64,000 nucleotides of DNA, taken from contig NZ_JADLQL010000002.1 in NCBI RefSeq assembly GCF_015477805.1, positions 1,178,001 to 1,242,000 of the forward strand, in the 5' to 3' direction. Position numbers and translations under genes: made by a program. The notes under the pieces were generated by a model. It did no database searches, had not been told where the DNA came from, and saw only the letters and a list, made by a program, of their open reading frames with translations. How positions within the stretch are numbered: position 1 is the stretch's first letter; each line of letters begins with the position of its first letter. This document shows, in pieces, positions 11,936 to 18,956 of this stretch. Source of the stretch: Nocardia flavorosea. GTDB taxonomy: Bacteria > Actinomycetota > Actinomycetes > Mycobacteriales > Mycobacteriaceae.

Positions 11936-12224
11936 GTCATACCGGCCTGCTCCGGGCGAGTCAGGGCAGCCGGCCGAGCTGTTCGTGATGGACCCGGCTC
12001 TCGCGGTGAGCAATCGCGTCCGCGTACGAACCACCGGATTCGCGGGGGGTGTATCGGCCGGGTCGGCACTCAGCCCGGGGAGCAGTGGGAGGCGTTTTCC
12101 CGGTCCGCCGCTCGGCTCCTTCCGGTGTCCGGCCGGTTACGGCATGGTCATCGTCGCTCGGGAAGTTCTGACATTTCGGTGACGCTGTGCCCGGACACCT
12201 TCCCGAAGCGTGCTCGTAATGACA

Positions 12225-12253
12225 CCATCCGCAGCTGGGGAGTAGGACGAACA
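12225..12253 (+). promoter_or_regulatory. SigK-type promoter of the molybdopterin oxidoreductase
   Basis: CCATCC (12225-12230), a 17-bp spacer and CGAACA (12248-12253) lie 44 bp before the oxidoreductase start. This is the third such element in 2.8 kb. The remainder of the gene-free stretch 11936-12297 shows no gene. Confidence 0.55.
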
Positions 12254-12297
12254 CCGGGGCAGGCGGGCCCCGGCCCGATGGCGGAACGAGGGTGCTG

Positions 12298-13878
12298 ATG
12301 CAGGACATACCGGACTCGCCCGGAATAGCGCGACGAACCCCGGAACCGGCGGGCGAACCCAATGCCGCCGCGGCGGGTCTGTGCGGACTCGTCGCCGCCG
12401 CACTGGTGCTCGGTATCGCCGAACTGTTCGCCGGGCTGATCGATCCGGACGCCTCACCCTTCGTATCGACCGGTGCCACAGTGGTCGACCACACGCCGAA
12501 AGCGTTACGCGAGTTCGCCATCGACCAGTTCGGCACTGCCGACAAGGCCGTGCTGTTCGTCTCCATGGGCGCGGTGATGACGGTGCTCGCCGTCGTGGTG
12601 GGTCTGCTCGAGCGGCGGCGGCCTTACGGCAGTGCGCTGCTGATCGCCCTCGGGCTGGTCGTTTGCGTGGCCGTTCTGGGCCGGCCCACCGCGACTCCCG
12701 TGTTCGCGATTCCGATCCTGCTCGGTATCGCGGCGGGCGTTGTGACGCTCCGCTTCCTGATAGCGCGCGCTCCGGGGCCGAAAGCCGCGGACGAGGTAGG
12801 GGAGACCGATCCGTCCCGCCGCCGGTTCCTGATGCTGGTGGCCGGTGCCGCCGCGGTGGCGGCCGGAAGCGCGGCCGCCGGACGCTGGGTCGGTGCGCGA
12901 ATGCGGGCCGTAACCGCCGATCTGGAGCGTTTCGTGCTGCCGCGCCCCGTGACCGGGGCCGCTGCGCCGCCACCCGGCACCGATCCGCCGGTCCCCGGGA
13001 TCACCGAATTCGTCACCCCCAACGATGCGTTCTACCGGATCGACACCGCCCTGCGAATCCCGGCGGTGACCAGCGAGGACTGGCGGCTACGCATCCACGG
13101 AATGGTGGATCGCGAAATCGAACTGACCATGGACGATCTGCGCCGCCGGCCCGCGGTGGAGAAAATGATCACCCTGACCTGCGTATCCAACGAGGTCGGC
13201 GGTGACCTGGCCGGCAACGCCCGCTGGATCGGATACCCGCTGGCAGACCTGCTCGCCGAGGCCGGCGTACGACCCGGCGCGGATATGGTCCTGTCCACCA
13301 GCGCCGACGGATTCACCGCGGGAACACCGGTGGCAGCCCTCACCGATGGGCGCGACGCGCTGCTTGCCGTCGGGATGAACGGCGACCCGCTACCGGTCGA
13401 GCACGGTTATCCGGCCCGGCTGGTGGTCCCCGGTCTCTACGGCTACGTGAGCGCGACCAAATGGGTCGTCGACCTGGAGCTCACCAGATTCGACAGGGCC
13501 CAGGCGTACTGGACCCGCCGCGGCTGGTCCGCGCGCGGCCCGATCAAGACCGCTTCCCGTATCGACGTCCCCGCCCCGTTCGCAAAGATCCCGCCCGGCC
13601 CGACCGTCGTCGCGGGCGTGGCCTGGGCACAGCGGCGCGGTATCACCGCCGTCGAAGTCCAGGTCGACGACGGCCCATGGCAGCCGGCCGAGCTCGCGCC
13701 GGAATACTCCTCGGACACCTGGCGGCAATGGACCTGGCGTTGGGACGCGGTCCCCGGCGACCACACCCTGCGAGTCCGCGCCACCGACGGCGAAGGCCGG
13801 GTACAAACCGAACAGCGAGCCGATCCGGTACCCGACGGCGCCACCGGTTGGCACACCCGGACCTTCCGCGTCGAGTGA
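12298..13878 (+). CDS. Membrane-anchored molybdopterin-dependent oxidoreductase (sulfite-oxidase family)
   Basis: A 526-residue protein. The first 160 residues hold about four transmembrane helices. A twin-Arg-like stretch (SRRRFLML) and another hydrophobic segment follow near residue 180, then an extracytoplasmic Mo-cofactor domain of the sulfite-oxidase/YedY type from about 235. The Mo-ligand Cys is in ITLTCVSNEVGG (about 295), and NARWIGYPL and YGYVSATKWV belong to the cofactor pocket. The C-terminal 110 residues form the Ig-like Mo-co dimerisation domain. The natural substrate is unknown; YedY relatives repair oxidised methionine. The ATG at 12298 with ACGAGGG upstream is preferred, with a GTG at 12292 as alternative. 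A SigK-type promoter upstream places it in the SigK regulon. Confidence 0.88.
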   Translation: MQDIPDSPGIARRTPEPAGEPNAAAAGLCGLVAAALVLGIAELFAGLIDPDASPFVSTGATVVDHTPKALREFAIDQFGTADKAVLFVSMGAVMTVLAVVVGLLERRRPYGSALLIALGLVVCVAVLGRPTATPVFAIPILLGIAAGVVTLRFLIARAPGPKAADEVGETDPSRRRFLMLVAGAAAVAAGSAAAGRWVGARMRAVTADLERFVLPRPVTGAAAPPPGTDPPVPGITEFVTPNDAFYRIDTALRIPAVTSEDWRLRIHGMVDREIELTMDDLRRRPAVEKMITLTCVSNEVGGDLAGNARWIGYPLADLLAEAGVRPGADMVLSTSADGFTAGTPVAALTDGRDALLAVGMNGDPLPVEHGYPARLVVPGLYGYVSATKWVVDLELTRFDRAQAYWTRRGWSARGPIKTASRIDVPAPFAKIPPGPTVVAGVAWAQRRGITAVEVQVDDGPWQPAELAPEYSSDTWRQWTWRWDAVPGDHTLRVRATDGEGRVQTEQRADPVPDGATGWHTRTFRVE

Positions 13879-13993
13879 GCATCGTGCCCTGGCCGATCCG
13901 ACTCACGATCCAGCACAGCGGTGTTGCCGGGTTGTGGTGCAGACGCCCGAGTCTCCAGAGATCGGTCGCGGCGACCATTTCATCGCCGAAATG

Positions 13994-14025
13994 CGATAGG
14001 CCCCGCCGGTTTCGGGGGGCTATCG
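13994..14025. terminator. Hairpin between convergent genes
   Basis: The outer stem CGATAG/CTATCG and inner stem CCCCG/CGGGG form one imperfect hairpin. It lies between the plus-strand oxidoreductase (ends 13878) and the minus-strand small membrane gene (ends 14070), and could serve both. Confidence 0.5.
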
Positions 14026-14069
14026 AACTGGCAGCAGGTGCTGTCGCTGCGAGGTCGGGCGGCGCGGTT

Positions 14070-14417
14070 CTACTCTTTGATCTTCTCGATCGGATACCCG
14101 GCGATGGAGAAGACGATGATCGAGTAGACGGCGATGCCGATCAAGACCGGCAGCGGTATACGACGTTCGGGGGCGAGGGCGATGTAGATCCCGTAGGCGA
14201 TAGGTGGGAGGCAGAGGATCGCTGCCGCGGTTTCCCAATATGCGACCATATTGTTCGCCTTCTTCCGACGCCCGGGATCCGTCAGAGTTGTGTCCGGTAT
14301 CTCATCGCCCCACCCTTCGCTGTGGCTGGTTGCGACTCCTCGATAACCCTTGGCAGCGGAGTACATGCAAAATAGCGATACGACCGAAAAAATCAGAGCA
14401 ACAATAAACGCTTGCAT
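14070..14417 (-). CDS. Small integral membrane protein of unknown function
   Basis: A 115-residue protein that I do not recognise as a named family. Three hydrophobic segments are visible: residues 1-20 (FIVALIFSVVSLFCMYSAA), about 60-82 (WETAAAILCLPPIAYGIYIAL) and about 90-107 (VLIGIAVYSIIVFSIAG). A charged loop with SEGWGDEIPD lies between the first two. The ATG at 14417 has a G-rich GGGGCCCGGA upstream. The 5' coding part is less GC-rich than the neighbours. It stands alone, convergent with the molybdopterin oxidoreductase and separated from the ABC transporter by a strong terminator. Function unknown. Confidence 0.6.
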   Translation of the reverse strand: MQAFIVALIFSVVSLFCMYSAAKGYRGVATSHSEGWGDEIPDTTLTDPGRRKKANNMVAYWETAAAILCLPPIAYGIYIALAPERRIPLPVLIGIAVYSIIVFSIAGYPIEKIKE

Positions 14418-14510
14418 TCCGGGCCCCTGACCGGTCGATATCGTATGGCTGACGCTGCTGTGGCCCTACCGTAGTTGTACCGGATATGGGGCCGGGTGGA
14501 TCGGTCACCA

Positions 14511-14549
14511 GCCGCCGAGGGCCCGGCGTGGCGCCGGGCCCTCGGCGGC
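14511..14549 (-). terminator. Strong terminator after the ABC transporter
   Basis: A perfect 18-bp stem (14511-14528 with 14532-14549) closes on a 3-nt loop, 17 bp past the ABC-transporter stop codon. The arms are nearly all G and C and include GAGGGCCCGG. Confidence 0.75.
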
Positions 14550-14565
14550 TGAGCGTGGTGCGACT

Positions 14566-16446
14566 TCAGGCGGCGGCCGGTTCGGGTTCGCCGGCGAATT
14601 GGGTGCGGTAGAGCTCGGCGTAGCGGCCGTTCGCCGCGAGTAGTTCCGGATGGGTTCCGCGCTCGACGATATGTCCGGCTTCCACCACCAGGATCTGGTC
14701 CGCGGCGCGTACGGTGGAGAGACGATGCGCGATCACCAGCGCGGTGCGATCCTGCAGTGCCTCGTTCAGAGCCGCTTGCACGGCCGCTTCGGAGGTGGAA
14801 TCCAATGAGGCGGTGGCCTCGTCGAGGATTACCACGCGCGGCTGTTTGAGCAGCAGCCGGGCGATGGTGAGACGCTGGCGTTCGCCGCCGGAGAGCCGGT
14901 AGCCGCGTTCGCCGACCACGGTGTCCAGGCCGTCGGGCAGGGAGGCGATCAGGTCGCGTAACCGGGCTCGGCTCAGCGCATCCCACAGTTGCGCCTCGTC
15001 CGCTTCGGGCGCGGCCAGCAGCAGGTTGGCGCGGATGGTGTCGTGGAAGAGGTGCCCGTCCTGGGTTACCAGGCCCACCGTTTCCCGGATCGAGGCGGTG
15101 CTCAACTCGCGAACATCGGTGCCGCCGAGCCGGACCGAACCCGAATCGACATCGTAGAGCCGGGAAACCAGCTGGGCGACGGTGGATTTACCGGCGCCGG
15201 AGGAACCCACCAGGGCGATGAGTTCGCCGGGTTCGGCGCGCAGGCTGATTCCGTGCAGCACCTCCTCGCCGCCCCGCGTGTCCAGGGTCGCCACTTCCTC
15301 CAGCGATGCCAGCGAAACCTTGTCCGCCGCGGGATAGCCGAAGCGCACCTCGTCGAATTCCACCGCGACACCACCCGCCGGGACCGGCCGCGCGTCCGGT
15401 GCATCCTCGATCAGCGGTTTCAGGTCGAGAACCTCGAAGACGCGCTCGAAACTGACCAGTGCCGACATCACTTCCATCCGGGCGCTCGCGAGCGCGGTGA
15501 GCGGCGAGTACAGCCTGGTCAGCAGCAACGACAGCGCCACGACGGCCCCGGCGTCGAGTTGGCCGCGCAGCGCGTACCAGCCGCCCAGGCCGTACACCAG
15601 CGCCACGGCCAGTGCCGAGACCAGCGTCAACGCTGTGACGAACACGGTTTGCAGCATGGCGGTGCGGACCCCGATATCGCGGACCCGGCGGGCGCGCAGC
15701 GCGAATTCGCCGGACTCCTGGTCGGGCCGGCCGAACAGTTTCACCAGGGTCGCGCCCGGGGCCGAGAAACGCTCCGTCATCTGGGTGCTCATCGCCGCGT
15801 TCAGCCCGGCGGCTTCGCGCTGGATATCGGCCAGCCGATCGCCCATCCGGCGGGCCGGGATCACGAAGACCGGCAGCAACAGCAGAGCGAGCAGAGTGAT
15901 CTGCCAGGACAGCTGGAGCATCACCACCAGGGTGAGCACGACGGTCACGAGATTGGCGACCACGCCGGACAGGGTGTCGCTGAAGGCTCGCTGCGCCCCG
16001 ATCACATCATTGTTCAGGCGGCTGACCAGGGCGCCGGTCCGGGTTCGGGTGAAGAACGCGATCGGCATCCGCTGGACGTGATCGAACACGGCGGTGCGCA
16101 GATCCAGGATCAATCCCTCGCCGATCCGGGCCGACAGCCAGCGGATCGCCAACCCCAGCCCGGCGTCGAGAACAGCGAGACCCGCAATGGCGAGTGCCAG
16201 CATGATCACCGTCCGGGCAGCGGATCCGTCGATGATCTCGTCGACCACCCGGCCGGCCAGCAGCGGTGTAGCCACCGCGAGCACCGCCGCGACGACGCTG
16301 AGCGCCAGGAACGCGCCCATCCGGCGCCGGTGCGACCGCGCGAACCCCAGGATGCGCCGGGCCGTGGCGAGGCTGAACGCCCGCTGTTCCTCGGGGGCGT
16401 GCATTCGCCGATACATCTGGTCCCAGGCAACCGATTCCATGCTCAT
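14566..16446 (-). CDS. ABC transporter, fused permease and ATPase (exporter type)
   Basis: A 626-residue half-transporter. The N-terminal domain (about 40-330) has six membrane helices of the type-1 exporter fold. The C-terminal nucleotide-binding domain has Walker A LVGSSGAGKSTVAQ, a Q-loop in VGLVTQDGHLFHD, signature YRLSGGERQRL, Walker B VVILDEATASLD and the H-loop in VIAHRLSTVR. It probably works as a homodimer exporting a lipid or drug-like compound; substrates of this subfamily vary widely. The ATG at 16446 follows GGAAGGA by eight bases; a second ATG two codons later is possible. A strong hairpin ends the transcript. It is not obviously in an operon with dinB, which ends 75 bp upstream on the same strand. 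Confidence 0.92.
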   Translation of the reverse strand: MSMESVAWDQMYRRMHAPEEQRAFSLATARRILGFARSHRRRMGAFLALSVVAAVLAVATPLLAGRVVDEIIDGSAARTVIMLALAIAGLAVLDAGLGLAIRWLSARIGEGLILDLRTAVFDHVQRMPIAFFTRTRTGALVSRLNNDVIGAQRAFSDTLSGVVANLVTVVLTLVVMLQLSWQITLLALLLLPVFVIPARRMGDRLADIQREAAGLNAAMSTQMTERFSAPGATLVKLFGRPDQESGEFALRARRVRDIGVRTAMLQTVFVTALTLVSALAVALVYGLGGWYALRGQLDAGAVVALSLLLTRLYSPLTALASARMEVMSALVSFERVFEVLDLKPLIEDAPDARPVPAGGVAVEFDEVRFGYPAADKVSLASLEEVATLDTRGGEEVLHGISLRAEPGELIALVGSSGAGKSTVAQLVSRLYDVDSGSVRLGGTDVRELSTASIRETVGLVTQDGHLFHDTIRANLLLAAPEADEAQLWDALSRARLRDLIASLPDGLDTVVGERGYRLSGGERQRLTIARLLLKQPRVVILDEATASLDSTSEAAVQAALNEALQDRTALVIAHRLSTVRAADQILVVEAGHIVERGTHPELLAANGRYAELYRTQFAGEPEPAAA

Positions 16447-16520
16447 CCGACATGTCCTTCCGCTCCGGAGCCCGATTCAACTCCAGTGCACCGACACTAA
16501 AAGCTCAACCATCGTTCAGG

Positions 16521-17600
16521 TCAAGCTTTCGGGACAGGTGCCAGCTCGAGCCGTACACCGAGCAGCCGGGTCGGGCGGTCCAGTGGAAACCGGTCCAGAA
16601 TGCGTAATGCGGTATCGACGATGGTGGGAACGTCCGTTGTCGGTTCGGCCAGTTTCGACTGTTTACTGCGCGTATAGAAGGTGCTGGTCCGCACCGTCAC
16701 CGCCACCCGGACGGCGATCCGGCCCGCCGCGGCGATCTCCGCGGTGACCTCGGTTGCCAGCCGGGCGACCTGCTCGCGGATATCGTCGCGTTCGGTGAGA
16801 TCGCGCGGGAAGGTCTCCGATTTGCTGCGCCCCACCGGCGGCGGTGGTCGGGTCACCACCTCGGTATCGCCGGCCCCGCGAGCCATCACCCACAGATACG
16901 GGCCGTTGGTGGGCCCGAACTCGGCAGCCAGCACGGCCCGGTCCGCCGCCATCAGATCGCCGATCGTGTGGATATCCAGCTCGGCCAGGCGGGCGGCGAT
17001 CCGGTTACCGATTCCCCACAGCGCGTTCGTCGGCCGATGTGCCATCACCTGCGACCAATTCGCCGCCGTCAGCCGGAACATGCCGGTATGGGCGCCCGGC
17101 TGCTCGGCCGGCGTATCGGCGGACTTGCCGACCGATTTGGCGAAGCCGGTGGCCAGTTTGGCGGTGAGTTTGTTGTCCCCGATGCCGACCGCGCAGGTCA
17201 AACCGAGTTCGGCGACGCCCGAGCGGATGGCGGCCGCCAGGCTTTCCGGATCCTCGGTTTCGGCCGCCACGAACGCCTCGTCCCAGCCCCACACTTCCAC
17301 CTGGTCGGTGAAGGTCCGTAGCAGCGCCATGACCTGCTCGGAAGCCTCGTCGTAGCTGAGTGGGTCCAGCGGCAGGAAAACCGCCTCGCGACATTTGCGC
17401 GCCGCCGTGCGCAGCGGCATCCCGGCTCGGACACCGTAGGCCCGAGCCGGGTAGGAAGCACAGGTCACGACCTTGCGGGGTTCCTCTGGGTCCCCGTTCC
17501 CGCCCACGATCACCGGCTGCCCGCGCAGTTCGGGGTGCCGCCGGAATTCCACCGCGGCCTGGAATTGGTCGAGGTCGACATGCAACAGCCATCTGGCCAC
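16521..17600 (-). CDS. dinB: Y-family DNA polymerase of the DinB2 type
   Basis: A 359-residue translesion polymerase. Catalytic acids lie in HVDLDQF (Asp9) and WGWDEAF; the fingers follow with KVVTCASYPARAYGVRAGMP, then the thumb HhH region with ALWGIGNRIAARLAELDIHTIGDL and a little-finger domain. The pattern is that of mycobacterial DinB2, whose steric-gate position 14 is Leu and which readily uses ribonucleotides. Here position 14 is Gln (DLDQFQ). The GTG at 17600 gives exactly the numbering of DinB2, which supports this start; AGGAG lies 13 bases upstream, overlapping the stop of a 68-codon ORF. There is no C-terminal beta-clamp motif that I can identify. Extending to TTG 17630 is possible but less likely. 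Confidence 0.88.
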   Translation of the reverse strand: MARWLLHVDLDQFQAAVEFRRHPELRGQPVIVGGNGDPEEPRKVVTCASYPARAYGVRAGMPLRTAARKCREAVFLPLDPLSYDEASEQVMALLRTFTDQVEVWGWDEAFVAAETEDPESLAAAIRSGVAELGLTCAVGIGDNKLTAKLATGFAKSVGKSADTPAEQPGAHTGMFRLTAANWSQVMAHRPTNALWGIGNRIAARLAELDIHTIGDLMAADRAVLAAEFGPTNGPYLWVMARGAGDTEVVTRPPPPVGRSKSETFPRDLTERDDIREQVARLATEVTAEIAAAGRIAVRVAVTVRTSTFYTRSKQSKLAEPTTDVPTIVDTALRILDRFPLDRPTRLLGVRLELAPVPKA

Positions 17601-17610
17601 ATCTGCAGTC

Positions 17611-17817
17611 TTACTCCTCCGGGGTGACAATCAGGTTGATATCGGCCGGAGTGGGCGATGCCATTCCGCGGTCCTCCGGGGTGGTGCCGGCAGGCTCTGT
17701 ATAACGGGCCGCAGATTCCCGAGTGATGTGCAGCCCGGCAGGGGACAACGTTGTCCACGAGTGGCGGGCGGGCAACCCGCACAGCGTGGTGAGGTGGATC
17801 GTGCCGAGCGGGGTCAT
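17611..17817 (-). CDS. Hypothetical 68-residue protein upstream of dinB
   Basis: An open frame from ATG 17817 to TAA 17611 on the same strand as dinB. Its last codons (GAG GAG TAA) contain the AGGAG that could serve dinB, which suggests coupling. The product is neither Arg-rich nor repetitive, as shadow frames usually are, and has no recognisable domain. The ribosome-binding site for its own ATG is weak. It could be a small partner of the polymerase or simply the dinB leader. Confidence 0.4.
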   Translation of the reverse strand: MTPLGTIHLTTLCGLPARHSWTTLSPAGLHITRESAARYTEPAGTTPEDRGMASPTPADINLIVTPEE

Positions 17818-17933
17818 GGGCAGGTCCGCCGGACGGCAGACTGGAGTCGCACCGCCCGGCTCGGGCGCGAACCTACCGGGTGGCGCGTTCGCAGACCTCC
17901 GCGGTGCGCTCGCTCACCGACCGAAAGGCGAAG

Positions 17934-18374
17934 ATGTCCGATTCAGCCCCGCTCGATTCCGACCTGGCCGCAAAAGTGCTGGCCGCCCAGCCGTTCGCGA
18001 ATCTGGTCGGCACCGAGCTCGTCGCCTTCGAAACCGGTTCCGCCACTCTGGTCGTGCCCATCCGTCCGGAACTAGCCCAGCAGTTCGGCTATGTCCACGG
18101 CGGGGTGCTGTCCTACCTGGCCGATAATGCGATCACTTTCGCCGCCGGCACCGTACTCGGCGCGAATGTGCTGACCGGTGGTTTCTCGGTCACCTACCTT
18201 CGTCCTGCCCGCGGCGAACGCCTGTGTGCCGTCGCCACGGTCACCGGGGCGACCCGGCGCCAGGCCGTGGTCAATTGTGTGATCACCGCCGAATCCGACG
18301 GCTCCGACCCCGTGCAGTGCGCACTCGCCCAGGGAACTGTCCGCTCGGTCGAACGAAACCTCGGCGACTCCTGA
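17934..18374 (+). CDS. PaaI-type hotdog-fold thioesterase
   Basis: A 146-residue protein with a single hotdog domain. The signature is FGYVHGGVLSYLADNAITFAAG, with the catalytic-loop HGG and an acidic residue on the long helix, followed by GGFSVTYLRPARGERLCAVA, typical of PaaI/4HBT thioesterases that hydrolyse aryl- or acyl-CoA. ATG 17934 with GAAAGG upstream is preferred over a GTG 54 bases earlier, because the extra N-terminus reads as non-coding. It is divergent from the dinB gene across about 100-330 bp. The exact CoA substrate is not known. Confidence 0.82.
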   Translation: MSDSAPLDSDLAAKVLAAQPFANLVGTELVAFETGSATLVVPIRPELAQQFGYVHGGVLSYLADNAITFAAGTVLGANVLTGGFSVTYLRPARGERLCAVATVTGATRRQAVVNCVITAESDGSDPVQCALAQGTVRSVERNLGDS

Positions 18375-18956
18375 TTCGCGCCGCGTCCGCTGTCGGGACC
18401 CGGCCGACCGAACTACCCCCGTTCCCGGGCGTTACTCCGAACGGCAGCCGCTGCCGGCGATCCGACAAAGCCCAGATCGCCTACGCAGAATCCCGGCGAG
18501 GCTCCGATGGGCTCGCACGTAGAACCGCGTCGCGGCGGCTCACGAGCTGATGGATCGGCCGGCGCCACGTGTGCTGCGCCGACGTGCCGATCGACGGCTC
18601 CCGACATTCCGGCGGGAACTGGGAAGTGCCCGGTGTAGGCACCTGCTACAGGTTTCGTTCCGGTCGCAACCCCGCGATGGGCTGCCGCGCCCGCGCGGCG
18701 CGCGCACGCACGCTGGTTCGGCTGGTGACGGCGTGTGCGCTGGGACGCGGTGATGCGCATCCGTCATCTCGGCGGCGCGCGTGGTCGCGAGCACGGCGTA
18801 TACCGGCGTCGGCTGCGTGCGGCCTGTCCCGTCGCATTCCGGTGGCGACGAGCGGATTCCCCGAACCGGCCGCATCTCGGATGGGCGGGTACGAGGCGCC
18901 CGCGTATCGACGCGCACATCCGGAGCAGAGCCGGAGATGCGCCTAGGCTGGTCGGC
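18375..18956. other. Gene-free stretch
   Basis: About 580 bp with several open frames on both strands, all Arg/Ala/Pro-rich and without ribosome-binding sites or family motifs. I see no convincing gene. Its right end holds the -10-like TAGGCT (18944-18949) of the following gene. Confidence 0.5.

Noticed and set aside
14989..16500. A 503-codon plus-strand frame opposite the ABC transporter
   Set aside because: Low-complexity Gln/Arg/His-rich sequence antiphase to a clear transporter; no ribosome-binding site.
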